From JALJPB01 sp963933115 (GTDB taxonomy: Bacteria > Pseudomonadota > Gammaproteobacteria > Enterobacterales > Alteromonadaceae), in the NCBI GenBank assembly GCA_963933115.1, contig CAWVSL010000001.1:1-64000 (forward strand): a stretch of DNA of 64,000 bases. Direction: 5' to 3'. Each line of letters opens with the position of its first letter. Position 1 is the stretch's first letter. Shown one piece after another: positions 27,136-37,469 of this stretch. Both the position numbers and the translations under genes were made by a program. The notes beneath the pieces are model-generated. The model had not been told where the DNA came from, searched no databases, and was given only the letters and a program-made list of their open reading frames with translations.

Positions 27136-28166
27136 TAAAGTAAACTCACTGTTGGTGATTTTATCGGCACTAATTCACCGATAGGCTGTAAGTTTAGATT
27201 GTTTTTTTGACATAAGGCTTCAAAAACTTGTCTGCCTTCTGGTTTTACGGCTACCAGTAAACCACCACTGGTTTGAGGGTCGCATAAAAGTGCTTTTTGT
27301 TTGGCTGTTAGTGGCCCAACCTGTTCACCATAACTGTCAAAATTTCGCTCACAGCCACCCGGTATGCACCCTTGGTCTATATAGTCATTGACAAAATCAA
27401 GAGAAGGTACTTTTTCAAAGTCAATAACCGCTCCAACACTACTGCCTTGACACATTTCCAACAGGTGCCCTAACAGTGCAAAACCTGTTACATCAGTCAT
27501 AGCCGTAACCGCATCTAAGGCGGCAAATTCTTGCCCTATAGCATTTAAGGTTTTCATAACATGTGGCGCAATTTTAGCGTGCTTCGATAATAATTTCCCT
27601 TGCTTTTCTGCCGTTGTCAGAATACCGACCCCCAAAGGTTTGGTTAAATACAAAAGATTTCCAACCCCTGCGGTATTATTTCGCTTAATGTCGGCATTAT
27701 TAATTAAACCAGTAACGGCTAAGCCAAAAATGGGCTCTGGCGCATCAATAGAATGACCACCTGCTAATGGAATACCCGCTTTAGCACAAATAGCTCTAGC
27801 ACCATCAAGTACCTGTTGGGCAATTTCTGGCGCTAATAGCTTAACTGGCCATCCTAAAATAGCTATTGCCATTATTGGTTTTCCGCCCATGGCATAAATA
27901 TCACTAATGGCATTACAAGCAGCAATTTTACCAAAATCGGTAGGATCATCGACAATAGGCATAAAAAAATCAGTAGTTGAAATCACGCCCTGACCATTAC
28001 CAATATCAAAAACAGCCGCATCATCTTTGGTATTATTGCCGACTAAAAGTGCATTATTCTCAGGCAAAACAAGTGATGATTTTAACATTACATCAAGAAC
28101 CGATGGTGAGATTTTACAACCACAGCCTGCGCCGTGTGAGAATTGAGTCAAACGAATTGTTGTCAT
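27135..28166 (-). CDS. selD: Selenide, water dikinase
   Basis: A 343-residue selenophosphate synthetase. The active-site segment HGAGCGCKI has Cys17 and Lys18; position 17 is Cys, not selenocysteine. It makes selenophosphate from selenide and ATP. It overlaps selU by one base. No selA, selB or selC is in the window, so the visible pathway is tRNA selenouridine; a selenoprotein system could still lie elsewhere. Confidence 0.95.
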   Translation of the reverse strand: MTTIRLTQFSHGAGCGCKISPSVLDVMLKSSLVLPENNALLVGNNTKDDAAVFDIGNGQGVISTTDFFMPIVDDPTDFGKIAACNAISDIYAMGGKPIMAIAILGWPVKLLAPEIAQQVLDGARAICAKAGIPLAGGHSIDAPEPIFGLAVTGLINNADIKRNNTAGVGNLLYLTKPLGVGILTTAEKQGKLLSKHAKIAPHVMKTLNAIGQEFAALDAVTAMTDVTGFALLGHLLEMCQGSSVGAVIDFEKVPSLDFVNDYIDQGCIPGGCERNFDSYGEQVGPLTAKQKALLCDPQTSGGLLVAVKPEGRQVFEALCQKNNLNLQPIGELVPIKSPTVSLL

Positions 28167-28234
28167 AAGGCTAAATATAAAGAGTAAGTAACTGGATAAT
28201 TTACAGCAATATCGCCGCTGTTACACCCGAACAT

Positions 28235-28274
28235 TAAAAAAAATGCTGCCATTAGAATAAATCAGGCAGCATTT
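28235..28274 (-). terminator. Rho-independent terminator of the first katG
   Basis: A 10-bp perfect stem, 28241-28250 with 28265-28274, is followed on the minus strand by a T tract (complement of 28235-28240). It begins 33 bases past the katG stop. Confidence 0.85.
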
Positions 28275-28306
28275 CAAAAGGTAAACTAATGGATTAACTC
28301 AAGTTA

Positions 28307-30571
28307 TTATCTATCAGCATTCATGACTTTTACCCATGCGGCAACAAAATCATTCAAAAACTTCTCTTTTGACGTGTCAAACGCATAGACTTCAGAAACA
28401 GCGCGTAACTCAGAGTTTGAACCAAAGATTAAGTCAACTGACGTTGCAGTCCACTTCATCTCCCCTGTACTACGGTCAATGCCTTCATAAACACCATCTT
28501 CTGCAGACTTCTTCCAAACCGTTGACATATCTAACAAATTAACAAAGAAGTCATTGCTTAGTGTTCCCGGATTAGACGTCAATACACCATGTGAAATACC
28601 GCTATAGTTAGTATTAAGTGCTCTTAATCCACCGACTAATACTGTCATTTGAGGTACAGAAAGATCTAGCTGATCGGCTTTATCAACTAACATCTGAGTG
28701 GGTGACTTGTAACTTTCTTTTACATCAAAGTAGTTACGAAAGCCGTCAGCGCTTGGCTCTAGCAATGAAAATGAATTAACATCCGTTTGATCCTGTGTTG
28801 CATCACCACGTCCAGCAGTAAAAGGAACTTGTATGTCATATCCACCGTCTCGTGCTGCTTTTTCGATGGCAGCAGCACCACCAAGAACAATCAGGTCGGC
28901 AAGTGATACTGTATTATTAAACCAATCAACATTTACTTCACTTTGAATTTCTTTGAGAACGTTGATGACTTTCTCTACTTCAGCTGGATTGTTAACAGCC
29001 CAATCTTTTTGCGGAGCTAAAGCTAAACGAGCACCGTTTGCGCCACCACGCATGTCCGAGTCACGATAGCTTGCAGCAGAAGCCCAGGCTGTTCTGATTA
29101 ATTCTTGCACAGTAAGACCTGAGTCGAGTAACTTAGATTTGAGCTTGGTAACATCATTATCATTGATTGTTGAGTAAGTATTCTTTGCAATTGGGTCTTG
29201 CCAAATTTGAATGTCTTCAGGGACTTCACTACCTAAAAAGTTTTTTCTTGGCCCCATATCTCTATGCGTTAACTTATACCAAGCTTTGGCAAAGGCGAGT
29301 TGATACTCTTTAGGATTAGCTAAAAAACGCTCAGCAATTTTTCTGTACTCAGGGTCAAACTTAAACGCTAAATCAGCAGTCGTCATTACCGGTGGATTAA
29401 ATTTACCTTTGACATGAGCATCAGGTACTACTTTGAGCAAAGACTCATCGGTGGGCATCCACTGAATAGCCCCTGCTGGGCTGCGTGTTTGCTTCCATTC
29501 AAAATTCAACAAGTTACTAAGATATAATGAAGTCCAACGTGTCGGTGCCTGTGTCCAAGCACCCTCTAAACCACTGGTTACCGTGTCTTCAGAATGACCC
29601 TTACCACATTTATTTTTCCATCCTAGACCTTGCTCTTCAACACCGGTGGCTGCAGGCTCAGGGCCTAAACAATCAGCAGGTTTATGTGCCCCGTGCATCT
29701 TACCAAACGTATGCCCACCCGCAGTTAACGCCAGTGTTTCTTCATCGTTCATTGCCATACGACTAAAAGCGACCCGAATATTTTTAGCTGAAGCGATTGG
29801 ATCAGGAACACCTTTTGGACCTTCAGGATTTACATAAATCAACCCCATATGAGTAGCACCTAATGGACGCTGTAATTTACCATCGCGGTCTTCACGATCA
29901 CTTGCCAACATTTCTATTTCTGGACCCCAATAAACTAGATCAGGCTCCCAATCATCGGCACGTCCACCCGCAAAACCATAAGTTTCAAACCCCATATTTT
30001 CTAAAGCAACATTACCCGCTAAGACCATCAAATCAGACCAAGAAAGAGCCTCGCCGTATTTCATTTTTATTGGCCAAAGTAGCCGACGTGCTTTGTCTAG
30101 ATTGCCATTGTCTGGCCAGCTATTTAAAGGTTCAAAACGTTGTTGTCCGCCTGCAGCTCCTCCACGACCGTCTAAGGTTCGATATGTACCCGTGCTATGC
30201 CATGTCATTCGTATAAAAAAAGGACCATAGTTGCCAAAGTCTGAAGGCCACCAATCTTGAGAAGTGGTTAGCAAGGTGTCGATATCTTTTTTTGCCGCTC
30301 CAAGATTTAATTCGCTAAAGGCGTCAGCATAATTAAAATTTGCACCATAGGGGTTTGACCTTGGGTCTTGGTCACGAAGAGCAGACAAATTTAATTGATC
30401 AGGCCACCAAAATTGGTTGGTCTTTGCTTGATAAGCTTGGGTAACACCGTTCCCCATTGCTCCTTTAGGTTTGCTTATTTTGGCCGCTTCAGCCAAAACA
30501 GCACCTGATATTATCAGTAGACTCATTATTCCTGTGATGTATCTAGTGGGAAATAATTTTGTTTTATTCAT
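28307..30571 (-). CDS. katG: Catalase-peroxidase with signal peptide
   Basis: A 754-residue class I peroxidase. The distal Arg-Trp-His motif is in IRMTWHSTGTYR, the cross-linked Tyr/Met region around MGLIYVNPEGP, and the proximal His is in TAGGHTFGKMHG. It degrades hydrogen peroxide. Unlike the second copy (34861-37020) it starts with a hydrophobic signal sequence of about 28 residues (MSLLIISGAVLAEA), so it should be exported to the periplasm, as KatP-type enzymes are. It is monocistronic with a terminator. Paralogue rather than allele of the second katG: sequences differ throughout. Confidence 0.94.
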   Translation of the reverse strand: MNKTKLFPTRYITGIMSLLIISGAVLAEAAKISKPKGAMGNGVTQAYQAKTNQFWWPDQLNLSALRDQDPRSNPYGANFNYADAFSELNLGAAKKDIDTLLTTSQDWWPSDFGNYGPFFIRMTWHSTGTYRTLDGRGGAAGGQQRFEPLNSWPDNGNLDKARRLLWPIKMKYGEALSWSDLMVLAGNVALENMGFETYGFAGGRADDWEPDLVYWGPEIEMLASDREDRDGKLQRPLGATHMGLIYVNPEGPKGVPDPIASAKNIRVAFSRMAMNDEETLALTAGGHTFGKMHGAHKPADCLGPEPAATGVEEQGLGWKNKCGKGHSEDTVTSGLEGAWTQAPTRWTSLYLSNLLNFEWKQTRSPAGAIQWMPTDESLLKVVPDAHVKGKFNPPVMTTADLAFKFDPEYRKIAERFLANPKEYQLAFAKAWYKLTHRDMGPRKNFLGSEVPEDIQIWQDPIAKNTYSTINDNDVTKLKSKLLDSGLTVQELIRTAWASAASYRDSDMRGGANGARLALAPQKDWAVNNPAEVEKVINVLKEIQSEVNVDWFNNTVSLADLIVLGGAAAIEKAARDGGYDIQVPFTAGRGDATQDQTDVNSFSLLEPSADGFRNYFDVKESYKSPTQMLVDKADQLDLSVPQMTVLVGGLRALNTNYSGISHGVLTSNPGTLSNDFFVNLLDMSTVWKKSAEDGVYEGIDRSTGEMKWTATSVDLIFGSNSELRAVSEVYAFDTSKEKFLNDFVAAWVKVMNADR

Positions 30572-31141
30572 GTTAGGTTCCTTAATTCAACTAAAACAAG
30601 TTGCGAAGAGCATAGGGAAGAGCAGAAAACGTTACTCTTTAAGTTCTGCTAGTTCACAGCCAAGACGAATTACGTAATGGTACTTGAAGTATAGGCGCTA
30701 AATAGTGGAAACGGCGATGAATAAAAGCGATTGAAGTAATCGTAAAATTTATCATCGTTTGTTTTGCATACTTTACTAAGACTAAAGCCAACAATATTTT
30801 TCCTGTTGTTTTGTGGCTAGCTGAATTATCATTTAGAGATAAAGGCTAAAGACTAGTTAAATGGTGTAATTTTAAAAGTTTCACTTAAACTTGGTCATCA
30901 GCTTAAGGCTTAATAAACAAGTATGATTTACATTAGACCCTCTCATTTAATTGAGTCATACTGTTTCATCATATTTTCTGACTATTAAGATAAAGTACGT
31001 TACAACTTGGGATAATAAACTTTTATTTAGAGCCTTAATAAAGTTAAGCGATTGCCAATAAAATAGTTTAATAAGTCGCTGCTTATAATGGTAAGGCGTT
31101 ATATACCAATCGAGTTATCAGAATTAGGAGTGCAGATCAAA
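30572..31141. other. Intergenic region upstream of the exported katG
   Basis: A 570-base divergent promoter region between katG and the YdcZ-like gene. I see no operator, repeat or open frame that I can support. Confidence 0.5.
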
Positions 31142-31597
31142 GTGACTAATTTAGGAATATATTTTCTTTTACCACTGAGTGTATTAGTAGGGTTTTCACT
31201 TGCTTCTCAAGCAGGAGTTAATTCTCAACTAAGACTAGCATTGAGTAATCCAATTCAAGCTGCATTTATTTCTTTTCTTATAGGTACGATAATATTAGGG
31301 GTTATTGCATTACTGCAGGGTGACACATGGTTTAAAGCTAATAGCTCAATTTCAATACCTTGGTGGGCTTGGTTAGGAGGAGCTTTAGGTGCATTTAATA
31401 TTGCTATGTCGGTATTTTTAGCTCCCAAGCTTGGTTCTATGGTATTAGCTATTTCAATTGTTGTCGGGCAAATTATCGCCTCTTTAATATTAGATCAAAA
31501 TGGATGGTTGGGTTACCCCAAAATAGATATTACGCCTAATCGTATAATAGGGGCATTATTTGTTCTTATTGGTCTAATCTTAGTCGTTAAGAAATAG
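31142..31597 (+). CDS. YdcZ/DUF606-like inner membrane transporter
   Basis: A 151-residue protein with about five transmembrane segments, of the DMT-like YdcZ (DUF606) family. Landmarks are GFSLASQAGVNSQLR near the start and the helix-rich C-terminus. I chose the GTG at 31142, with AGGAG at 31126-31130; an ATG at 31088 would add 18 residues that do not look like the family. Its substrate is unknown; family members are suggested exporters. It is the only gene before the degraded frame at 31708-31959. Confidence 0.7.
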   Translation: MTNLGIYFLLPLSVLVGFSLASQAGVNSQLRLALSNPIQAAFISFLIGTIILGVIALLQGDTWFKANSSISIPWWAWLGGALGAFNIAMSVFLAPKLGSMVLAISIVVGQIIASLILDQNGWLGYPKIDITPNRIIGALFVLIGLILVVKK

Positions 31598-32425
31598 CCA
31601 CATCATTTTAAAAAATAAGGGGATAGCAAATTATTTTTTGACTTCTACTTAACTAAATATGCTAACCAAACGAGACTTAGCTGTTATTGGCTAGTTTATA
31701 TTGAGGAGTAAATATAGGGTTTATTATAGCTACCTTTGTGTGGTTATTAATTGAGTCAATTTTTGCTTTTATTTTTTACTTTACAGGTTGATGCCTGCTA
31801 AAAGTATTTACCCTGAGTTAGTTTAGAATTGAATTAAAAAGTTTTTCCTCTTATAAAGCTAATGAAGCTAATGAAGCTAAAAAAAGTCATTGAATCTATC
31901 TATGAGGTATCTCTTTTTATATAACATTTATTGTATTGGCCGCGTATTTAAATAATTAAAATAAAATAGATGTCTACCTAAAATTTTTAAGGATAAACAT
32001 CGGCAAAGCTTGAATATAAAAGCTATTAATTGAAGCACTTGGTGTTTTAATACCGTTAATTACTAAGTTGATATTCCTTTAATAAAGAAGGATGTCTGAA
32101 TATAGGTTCAACTAATAAACACATTAACTTGAACCGTTAAAATTTCCCTGACTTTACATAATCTTACATAATTTTTTTGTACCGTCTGGTTCCAGTAAAC
32201 CCCATTACATGAACCTTATATTCTACTAAAATATACCCTTAGCTTCATATGAGTTTATGTTCACTGGCGGTCTAATTTACTTTGAAAAGAGTGCCATGTC
32301 GAAAAAGTCACTAAACTGTTGAAGCTATAAACATTAAGTGTAAGATGACTTAGTAGATCAGCAGTGCAAAAGAATTTACTACGCAAGGTAGTTGTTGATT
32401 AATTCACTTTGATTAGAGGAAAATT
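31598..32425. other. Intergenic region with a decayed small gene
   Basis: An 828-base stretch between the YdcZ-like gene and the carbonic anhydrase. Its left part contains the degraded frame at 31708-31959; a short direct repeat GCTAATGAA lies inside it. The remaining 460 bases show no gene. Confidence 0.5.
31708..31959 (+). pseudogene. Decayed small membrane protein gene
   Basis: In one frame the conceptual translation begins IGFIIATFVWLLIESIFAFI, continues FYFTG-stop-CLLKVFTLS-stop, and ends FYITFIVLAAYLNN before TAA at 31957. This pattern (a helix, FYFTG, a LLK..TL segment and a last helix) resembles small two-helix membrane proteins common in proteobacteria. Four in-frame stops interrupt it (31789 TGA, 31819 TAG, 31891 TGA, 31903 TGA), and there is no start codon at the left. 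GAGGAG at 31703-31708 may be its old ribosome site. Confidence 0.45.
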
Positions 32426-33085
32426 ATGCCTAACGTAATTACAGACAAATTAATAGAAAACAATAAATTATATGCAGATGGTCAAGTAATTCATAAATCA
32501 GGTCACCCAGGTAAACAACCTATCAATCCAGCGAAACATGTAGCTGTTGTCGCTTGTATGGATGCACGTCTGGATATCGAAGACTTGCTTGGTCTGGAAA
32601 CAGGTGATGCTCATATTATTCGCAACGCAGGGGGAGTTATCACTGACGATGCTATACGTTGCCTGATTATTTCGCATCATCTTCTCAATACTAATGAAAT
32701 TATATTAATCCATCACACTAGGTGTGGTATGTTGGCTTTTACTGATGACCTACTTAAAGCTGGTTTGGAAGGTGATCCAGCAGCAGAGGAACTACTGGGA
32801 AAAGCGACAGGGCGCAAGTTTACAAGTTGTAACCACAGCTCTTCAACACCCGCACAGTTTCATGCTTTTCGTGGTCCACTCGAAGCGCTTGACTCGCCTG
32901 CAAATGAGCAACAAATTGAACGTTTAAGTTGGGATGTCAGACGCTCAATTTCAAGGGTTATGAATCACCCTTGGATACCGACTGAAGGACCTGATGCCTC
33001 GACAATACGAGGGTTTATTTATGATGTTGACACAGGAAAACTTGAAGAAGTAAGCTACCCAGGAGCTATGGGTACATTTGGCTAG
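32426..33085 (+). CDS. Beta-class carbonic anhydrase
   Basis: A 219-residue zinc enzyme. The zinc ligands are C44 (ACMDARLD, with the D46/R48 dyad), H97 and C100 (HHTRCGM). It interconverts carbon dioxide and bicarbonate. This subgroup is the shorter type with a GATGRKFTSC-like insertion and a C-terminal DASTIRGFIYDV. No signal peptide is present, so it is cytosolic. AGAGGAAAA precedes the ATG. Confidence 0.9.
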   Translation: MPNVITDKLIENNKLYADGQVIHKSGHPGKQPINPAKHVAVVACMDARLDIEDLLGLETGDAHIIRNAGGVITDDAIRCLIISHHLLNTNEIILIHHTRCGMLAFTDDLLKAGLEGDPAAEELLGKATGRKFTSCNHSSSTPAQFHAFRGPLEALDSPANEQQIERLSWDVRRSISRVMNHPWIPTEGPDASTIRGFIYDVDTGKLEEVSYPGAMGTFG

Positions 33086-33348
33086 CATTAACGGTAATAA
33101 CATCAATATCCAGTTGAAAACTAAAGTGTTGTGATTTTAGCAAACTCGCTCCACTTTATTCTTCCAATAATTTTGGTTTTATTTTGTTAAAACGCATAGC
33201 TGACATTCTATTTTGGTTAATATTACTCAGTATTCATCGTGTGATGTTTGAAATAATTGGCCAGTAATCAATATTAAACTGAATTGCCCAATGAATTGCT
33301 ACCCCAGATACTTTGCTATTAGCCTATCGCAATTAATTTATGCCAATT

Positions 33349-33675
33349 TTAAAGCAAAAGAGCCATTATAACAGTAAAAAACACCACTACTACCGCCGAT
33401 AACAGTGGATATGTCCAAACCTTCGAACTGGGTTTTAAATAATTTTTGATGGCACTTAAGTTGAAGAAACCATGTATTATTACCAATATCAACACGATAA
33501 AGCCCAAAAGAAAATGTATGTCTTTCAGCTGATGCTTACGCAAGCCTAAGCTTGTCCAACCCCTTGCCTCTAATCCTTGAGGAGCAAAATATAAAATCCC
33601 CCCTATGATCGCTAATAATACCAAAGCTAGAATCATAGTTACTACGGTATAAGGTCGTAATTTATTATAGTTCAT
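33349..33675 (-). CDS. DUF4405-like membrane protein
   Basis: A 108-residue protein with three transmembrane segments. A conserved HFLLGFIVLILVIIHGFFNL segment with paired histidines and the following IKNYL resemble DUF4405 / cytochrome b561-like proteins, so haem binding is possible but not shown. I chose the ATG at 33675, which has an excellent AGGAGG six bases before it; an upstream ORF start adds five residues and overlaps that site. Confidence 0.7.
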   Translation of the reverse strand: MNYNKLRPYTVVTMILALVLLAIIGGILYFAPQGLEARGWTSLGLRKHQLKDIHFLLGFIVLILVIIHGFFNLSAIKNYLKPSSKVWTYPLLSAVVVVFFTVIMALLL

Positions 33676-33979
33676 TGAACCTCCTAACAATTAACGCTTC
33701 ATAACTTAGAGTAAACAGACATGATGGTGATGGCCGTCATAGATTTGGTGATAGATGCTATAAGGATAGTAGTGTTAGCTTGGTATTACGTCAAATCAAC
33801 CTTATTAGGGTAACCTGACGAAATGGCATGAGATTTCTTTAGAAACCATAGTGCTGACGTAAAAATTTTACATTTAAATACATGCTATAAAATGTTACTC
33901 AATGAATGACTTCTGAAACAAGTCAAGAGCTGCACACAAGACATGAGTAATTCATTTTATTAATTTAGGTAACATACCG

Positions 33980-34357
33980 TTAATTTAAATCTACCGCGTA
34001 CTTTTTAAGTAATGCCATTGGAATAATTTCCAGAGCTTTGATATGGGTACTTTTAAGATGTAGCCTTGGAGCCATATTATTATTAGCGGCCTCTAACCAT
34101 CGAGCAGCACATACACACCAACTATCTCCAGGCTTTAATCCTTTAAAATCAAATTCTGGTACCGGAGTAGATAAGTCATTCCCTCTAGACTTTGAATATT
34201 CTAAAAACTCCTGCGAAGTTTCGATACAAACAGTATGAGAGCCAAAATCACTTTTACAGGTATTACACATATTGTCTCGGTAGAATCCTGTAATAGGGTC
34301 TGCTCCACAAATTTCTAACTTTTCACCAAATACATTAACTGATTTGTCCATTATCAT
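33980..34357 (-). CDS. DUF2237 family protein
   Basis: A 125-residue protein with family signatures NVFGEKLEICGADPITGFYRD, GSHTVC, GNDLSTPVPEF and GDSWCVCAARW. Conserved cysteines suggest a metal or redox role, but no function is known. The ATG at 34357 (next Met at 34351) lies behind AAAGG; a GTG at 34369 is less likely. It is cytosolic and monocistronic. Confidence 0.85.
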   Translation of the reverse strand: MIMDKSVNVFGEKLEICGADPITGFYRDNMCNTCKSDFGSHTVCIETSQEFLEYSKSRGNDLSTPVPEFDFKGLKPGDSWCVCAARWLEAANNNMAPRLHLKSTHIKALEIIPMALLKKYAVDLN

Positions 34358-34860
34358 TATTTTTAGCACCTTTAATTCATTAAGTTTAGTTTATCACTAA
34401 GAGAACGCTAACAGCGGTTTGATCAATCGTGGGCTACAATCGAGTGCAGATTAAAAATCTGTTCGCTATATTTTCTATTGAGGCGTGTATTAGCGACATT
34501 TGTTAAGAGTCTCTGTTTGTCTAAACACTACTTAAATAGTTCCTTGCAAGCAATATAAAAAAACTAAAAAACAGCGTTATTCTCTTTTGAAATACTTTAA
34601 TAATAAATCCATTTATATATTGAATTTATTATAGATAGAACGTTAACTCATTTCACTTGAAGCCTAACTTTCATCGCAACAATACAAGGTTATTACCTTC
34701 GGCAGAAGCTAAACCAGTACTAATAGCAACATGAGTAGCAAAAATCATTAACTTATCTGAAGGTAGACCAAGTTACGTTGCCGAAAATTGGTCTACCTTT
34801 TGACTCAGTTATAATGTACCGGCCTCCTCCACAGAGATAACCTCATCTTAATTTGATTAC
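34358..34860. other. Intergenic region with a 12-bp inverted repeat
   Basis: A perfect 12-bp inverted repeat (34760-34771 with 34788-34799) lies past the second katG. On the plus strand it is followed by only four T, so its terminator role is uncertain. Just beside it, the minus strand has a short open stretch ending in GCGATGA-like sequence, possibly a remnant. Confidence 0.45.
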
Positions 34861-37020
34861 CTAGTAAGCTAAATTGAAGCGATCGGCATTCATCACTTTT
34901 GTCCATGCTAGGACAAAGTCCTCCACAAATTTTTCTTTGTTGTCGTCCTGTGCATAGACTTCGGCATAAGCGCGCAGAATAGAGTTGGAGCCAAAAACTA
35001 GATCAACGCGTGTCGCTGTCCACTTTATTTCGTCCGTATCGCGGTTACGGATTTCGTACAAGTTATTCTCGGCTTGCCTCCACGTGTACTTCATATCTGT
35101 TAGGTTGACAAAAAAATCGTTTGTAAGAGCCCCTTCCTGTTCGGTAAAAACACCATGCTTTTCTCCGTTGTAGTTTGTACCAAGTACACGCATGCCACCA
35201 ACTAATACTGTCATTTCAGGTGCAGTCAATCCCATAAGTTGCGTACGGTCAAGCATTAGCTCTTCTGCACTGACGACATAATCATGCTTCAGCCAATTAC
35301 GGTAACCATCATGAAGGGGTTCTAACACGTCAAAGGTATCAATATCAGTCATCTCAACCGAAGCATCACCTCGGCCAGCCATAAAGGGAACGGTAATATC
35401 AAAACCAACGGCCTTTGCGGCTTGCTCAACACCGACATTACCGGCCAGAACGATAACATCGGCGACGCTTGCGCCACTATTAACTGCAATAGGTTCAAGA
35501 AAGGCTAAGACCTTATTCAAACGTTCGGCTTCGTTACCTTGCCAATCTTTTTGTGGAGCCAAACGAATGCGGGCACCGTTGGCGCCTCCCCGCATATCTG
35601 AACCACGGAAAGTTCTTGCACTATCCCATGCGGTGGCCACCATTTCGCTAATACTCAGCCCAGTAGCATAAATTTTATTCTTTACCAACTGAATATCATA
35701 GTCGGTACTCCCTTTAGGAACTGGATCTTGCCAAATAAGATCATCCACGGGGACATCAGGACCAATGTAACGTGCTTTTGGCCCCATATCTCGATGCGTT
35801 AGTTTGAACCATGCTTTTGCGAAGGCGTCAGAGAAATGCTCTGGATCTTTGTAATAACGCTCTGCAATTTCACGATACTCAGGATCCATCTTCATGGCCA
35901 TATCGGCATCGGTCATAATAGGGTTATGACGGACTGACGGGTTTTCTACATCAACAGGTTTGTCTTCTTCTTTAATGTTGATAGGTTCCCACTGCCATGC
36001 ACCAGCAGGACTTTTCTTTAATTCCCATTCGTAGTTAAGCAGTAGGTAAAAATAGCCGTTGTCCCATTGTGTAGGATGAGTTGTCCATGCGCCTTCAATA
36101 CCACTAGAGACAGTATCATTGCCAATACCACGCTTAGTCTTATTGTTCCAGCCAAACCCCTGCTCTTCAATATCAGCAGCCTCTGGTTCTGAACCGAGTA
36201 AGTCGGCGTCGCCGTTTCCATGGCACTTGCCCACGGTATGGCCACCAGCGGTAAGTGCCACAGTTTCCTCGTCGTTCATCGCCATACGAGCAAAGGTAAC
36301 ACGTATATCTTCAGCGGTTTTCAGTGGATCGGGGGTACCATCTACGCCTTCGGGATTGACATAAATCAAGCCCATGGTCACCGCTGCCAAGGGATTATCG
36401 AGATCTCGCTCACCAGAATACCTACTATGACTGCCATCACTATCTGCGAGCCACTCTTTTTCAGGTCCCCAGTAGATATCTTTTTCCGGATGCCAGATGT
36501 CTTCTCGACCAAAGGCGAAGCCAAACGCCTTTAAGCCCATAGATTCATAGGCAATGGTTCCAGCATAGGCAATCAGATCAGCCCAGCTGAGTTTGTTACC
36601 GTACTTTTTCTTAATAGGCCAAAGTAGACGACGCGCCTTATCTAGATTGACATTATCTGGCCAGGAGTTCATCGGTGCAAAACGCTGGTTACCCGTACCA
36701 GCCCCACCACGGCCGTCGGCAATGCGATAACTACCCGCAGCATGCCATGACATACGGATCATTAGACCACCGTAGTGGCCCCAGTCTGCTGGCCACCATG
36801 CCTGACTGTCAGTCATCAGTGTGTGTAAGTCTTTCTTAAAGGCTGTAAAGTTGAGTTTATTGACCTCTTCTTGATAATTGAAGTCAGAACCCATAGGGTT
36901 GCTCTTACTATCGTGTTGGTGAAGAATATCGAGGTTAAGTGCCTTAGGCCACCATGCCATGTTCGACATACTACTCTCTGTTGCTCCACCATGCATTACC
37001 GGACATTTTTTTTGAGCCAT
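34861..37020 (-). CDS. katG: Catalase-peroxidase, cytosolic
   Basis: A 719-residue KatG without signal peptide, starting MAQKKCPVMHGGATE as many cytosolic KatG do. The distal MSWHAAGSYR, the Met/Tyr region MGLIYVNPEGV and proximal TAGGHTVGKCHG are all intact. It removes hydrogen peroxide in the cytosol. A second, exported KatG is at 28307. AGGAGA precedes the ATG. The two catalases are separated by carbonic anhydrase and small genes. Confidence 0.95.
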   Translation of the reverse strand: MAQKKCPVMHGGATESSMSNMAWWPKALNLDILHQHDSKSNPMGSDFNYQEEVNKLNFTAFKKDLHTLMTDSQAWWPADWGHYGGLMIRMSWHAAGSYRIADGRGGAGTGNQRFAPMNSWPDNVNLDKARRLLWPIKKKYGNKLSWADLIAYAGTIAYESMGLKAFGFAFGREDIWHPEKDIYWGPEKEWLADSDGSHSRYSGERDLDNPLAAVTMGLIYVNPEGVDGTPDPLKTAEDIRVTFARMAMNDEETVALTAGGHTVGKCHGNGDADLLGSEPEAADIEEQGFGWNNKTKRGIGNDTVSSGIEGAWTTHPTQWDNGYFYLLLNYEWELKKSPAGAWQWEPINIKEEDKPVDVENPSVRHNPIMTDADMAMKMDPEYREIAERYYKDPEHFSDAFAKAWFKLTHRDMGPKARYIGPDVPVDDLIWQDPVPKGSTDYDIQLVKNKIYATGLSISEMVATAWDSARTFRGSDMRGGANGARIRLAPQKDWQGNEAERLNKVLAFLEPIAVNSGASVADVIVLAGNVGVEQAAKAVGFDITVPFMAGRGDASVEMTDIDTFDVLEPLHDGYRNWLKHDYVVSAEELMLDRTQLMGLTAPEMTVLVGGMRVLGTNYNGEKHGVFTEQEGALTNDFFVNLTDMKYTWRQAENNLYEIRNRDTDEIKWTATRVDLVFGSNSILRAYAEVYAQDDNKEKFVEDFVLAWTKVMNADRFNLAY

Positions 37021-37469
37021 CGATTGTCTCCTATTTTAAATAAAAATAAATATCATCAATAAAACTTTATATTGTATAACATATCACAATATCGGCCTTT
37101 GCAAACCTATTCGTGAAGTTGTTAATTACGACTTTATACTGGCTACTATCTATTGAACTCAACCAGACTAATTGTAGTAGAGCTCCTATTAATTTACTGC
37201 TAATACAGTAAATATAATAAGGAGTGATGGATAATATCGGTAGCATAAAGTGAGGGGGTTTAGGAGCAGGTAATAATTTACTGAGCTGTATAAAAGACAA
37301 AAAAACGCCAAGTATTAACTTTACTAATCGCCTAATCAGACTTCTTTAAAACACAAGAAAAAGAAACAATGGGTAACTTACAAGACTAAAGAACAGTGAG
37401 GTAATTCGTTGTTGTTATAACGTTTCTTTACCAAGGCACACACATTGAATAATAAGTAGGAGTGTTTTG
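37021..37469. other. Intergenic region upstream of cytosolic katG
   Basis: A 449-base stretch containing the katG promoter. I see no operator motif that I can support and no gene. Confidence 0.45.

Noticed and set aside
31789..31791. TGA in the decayed frame as possible selenocysteine codon, given selD in the window
   Set aside because: Three more in-frame stops, including TAG, follow; there is no start codon and no selA/selB/selC, so pseudogene is simpler.
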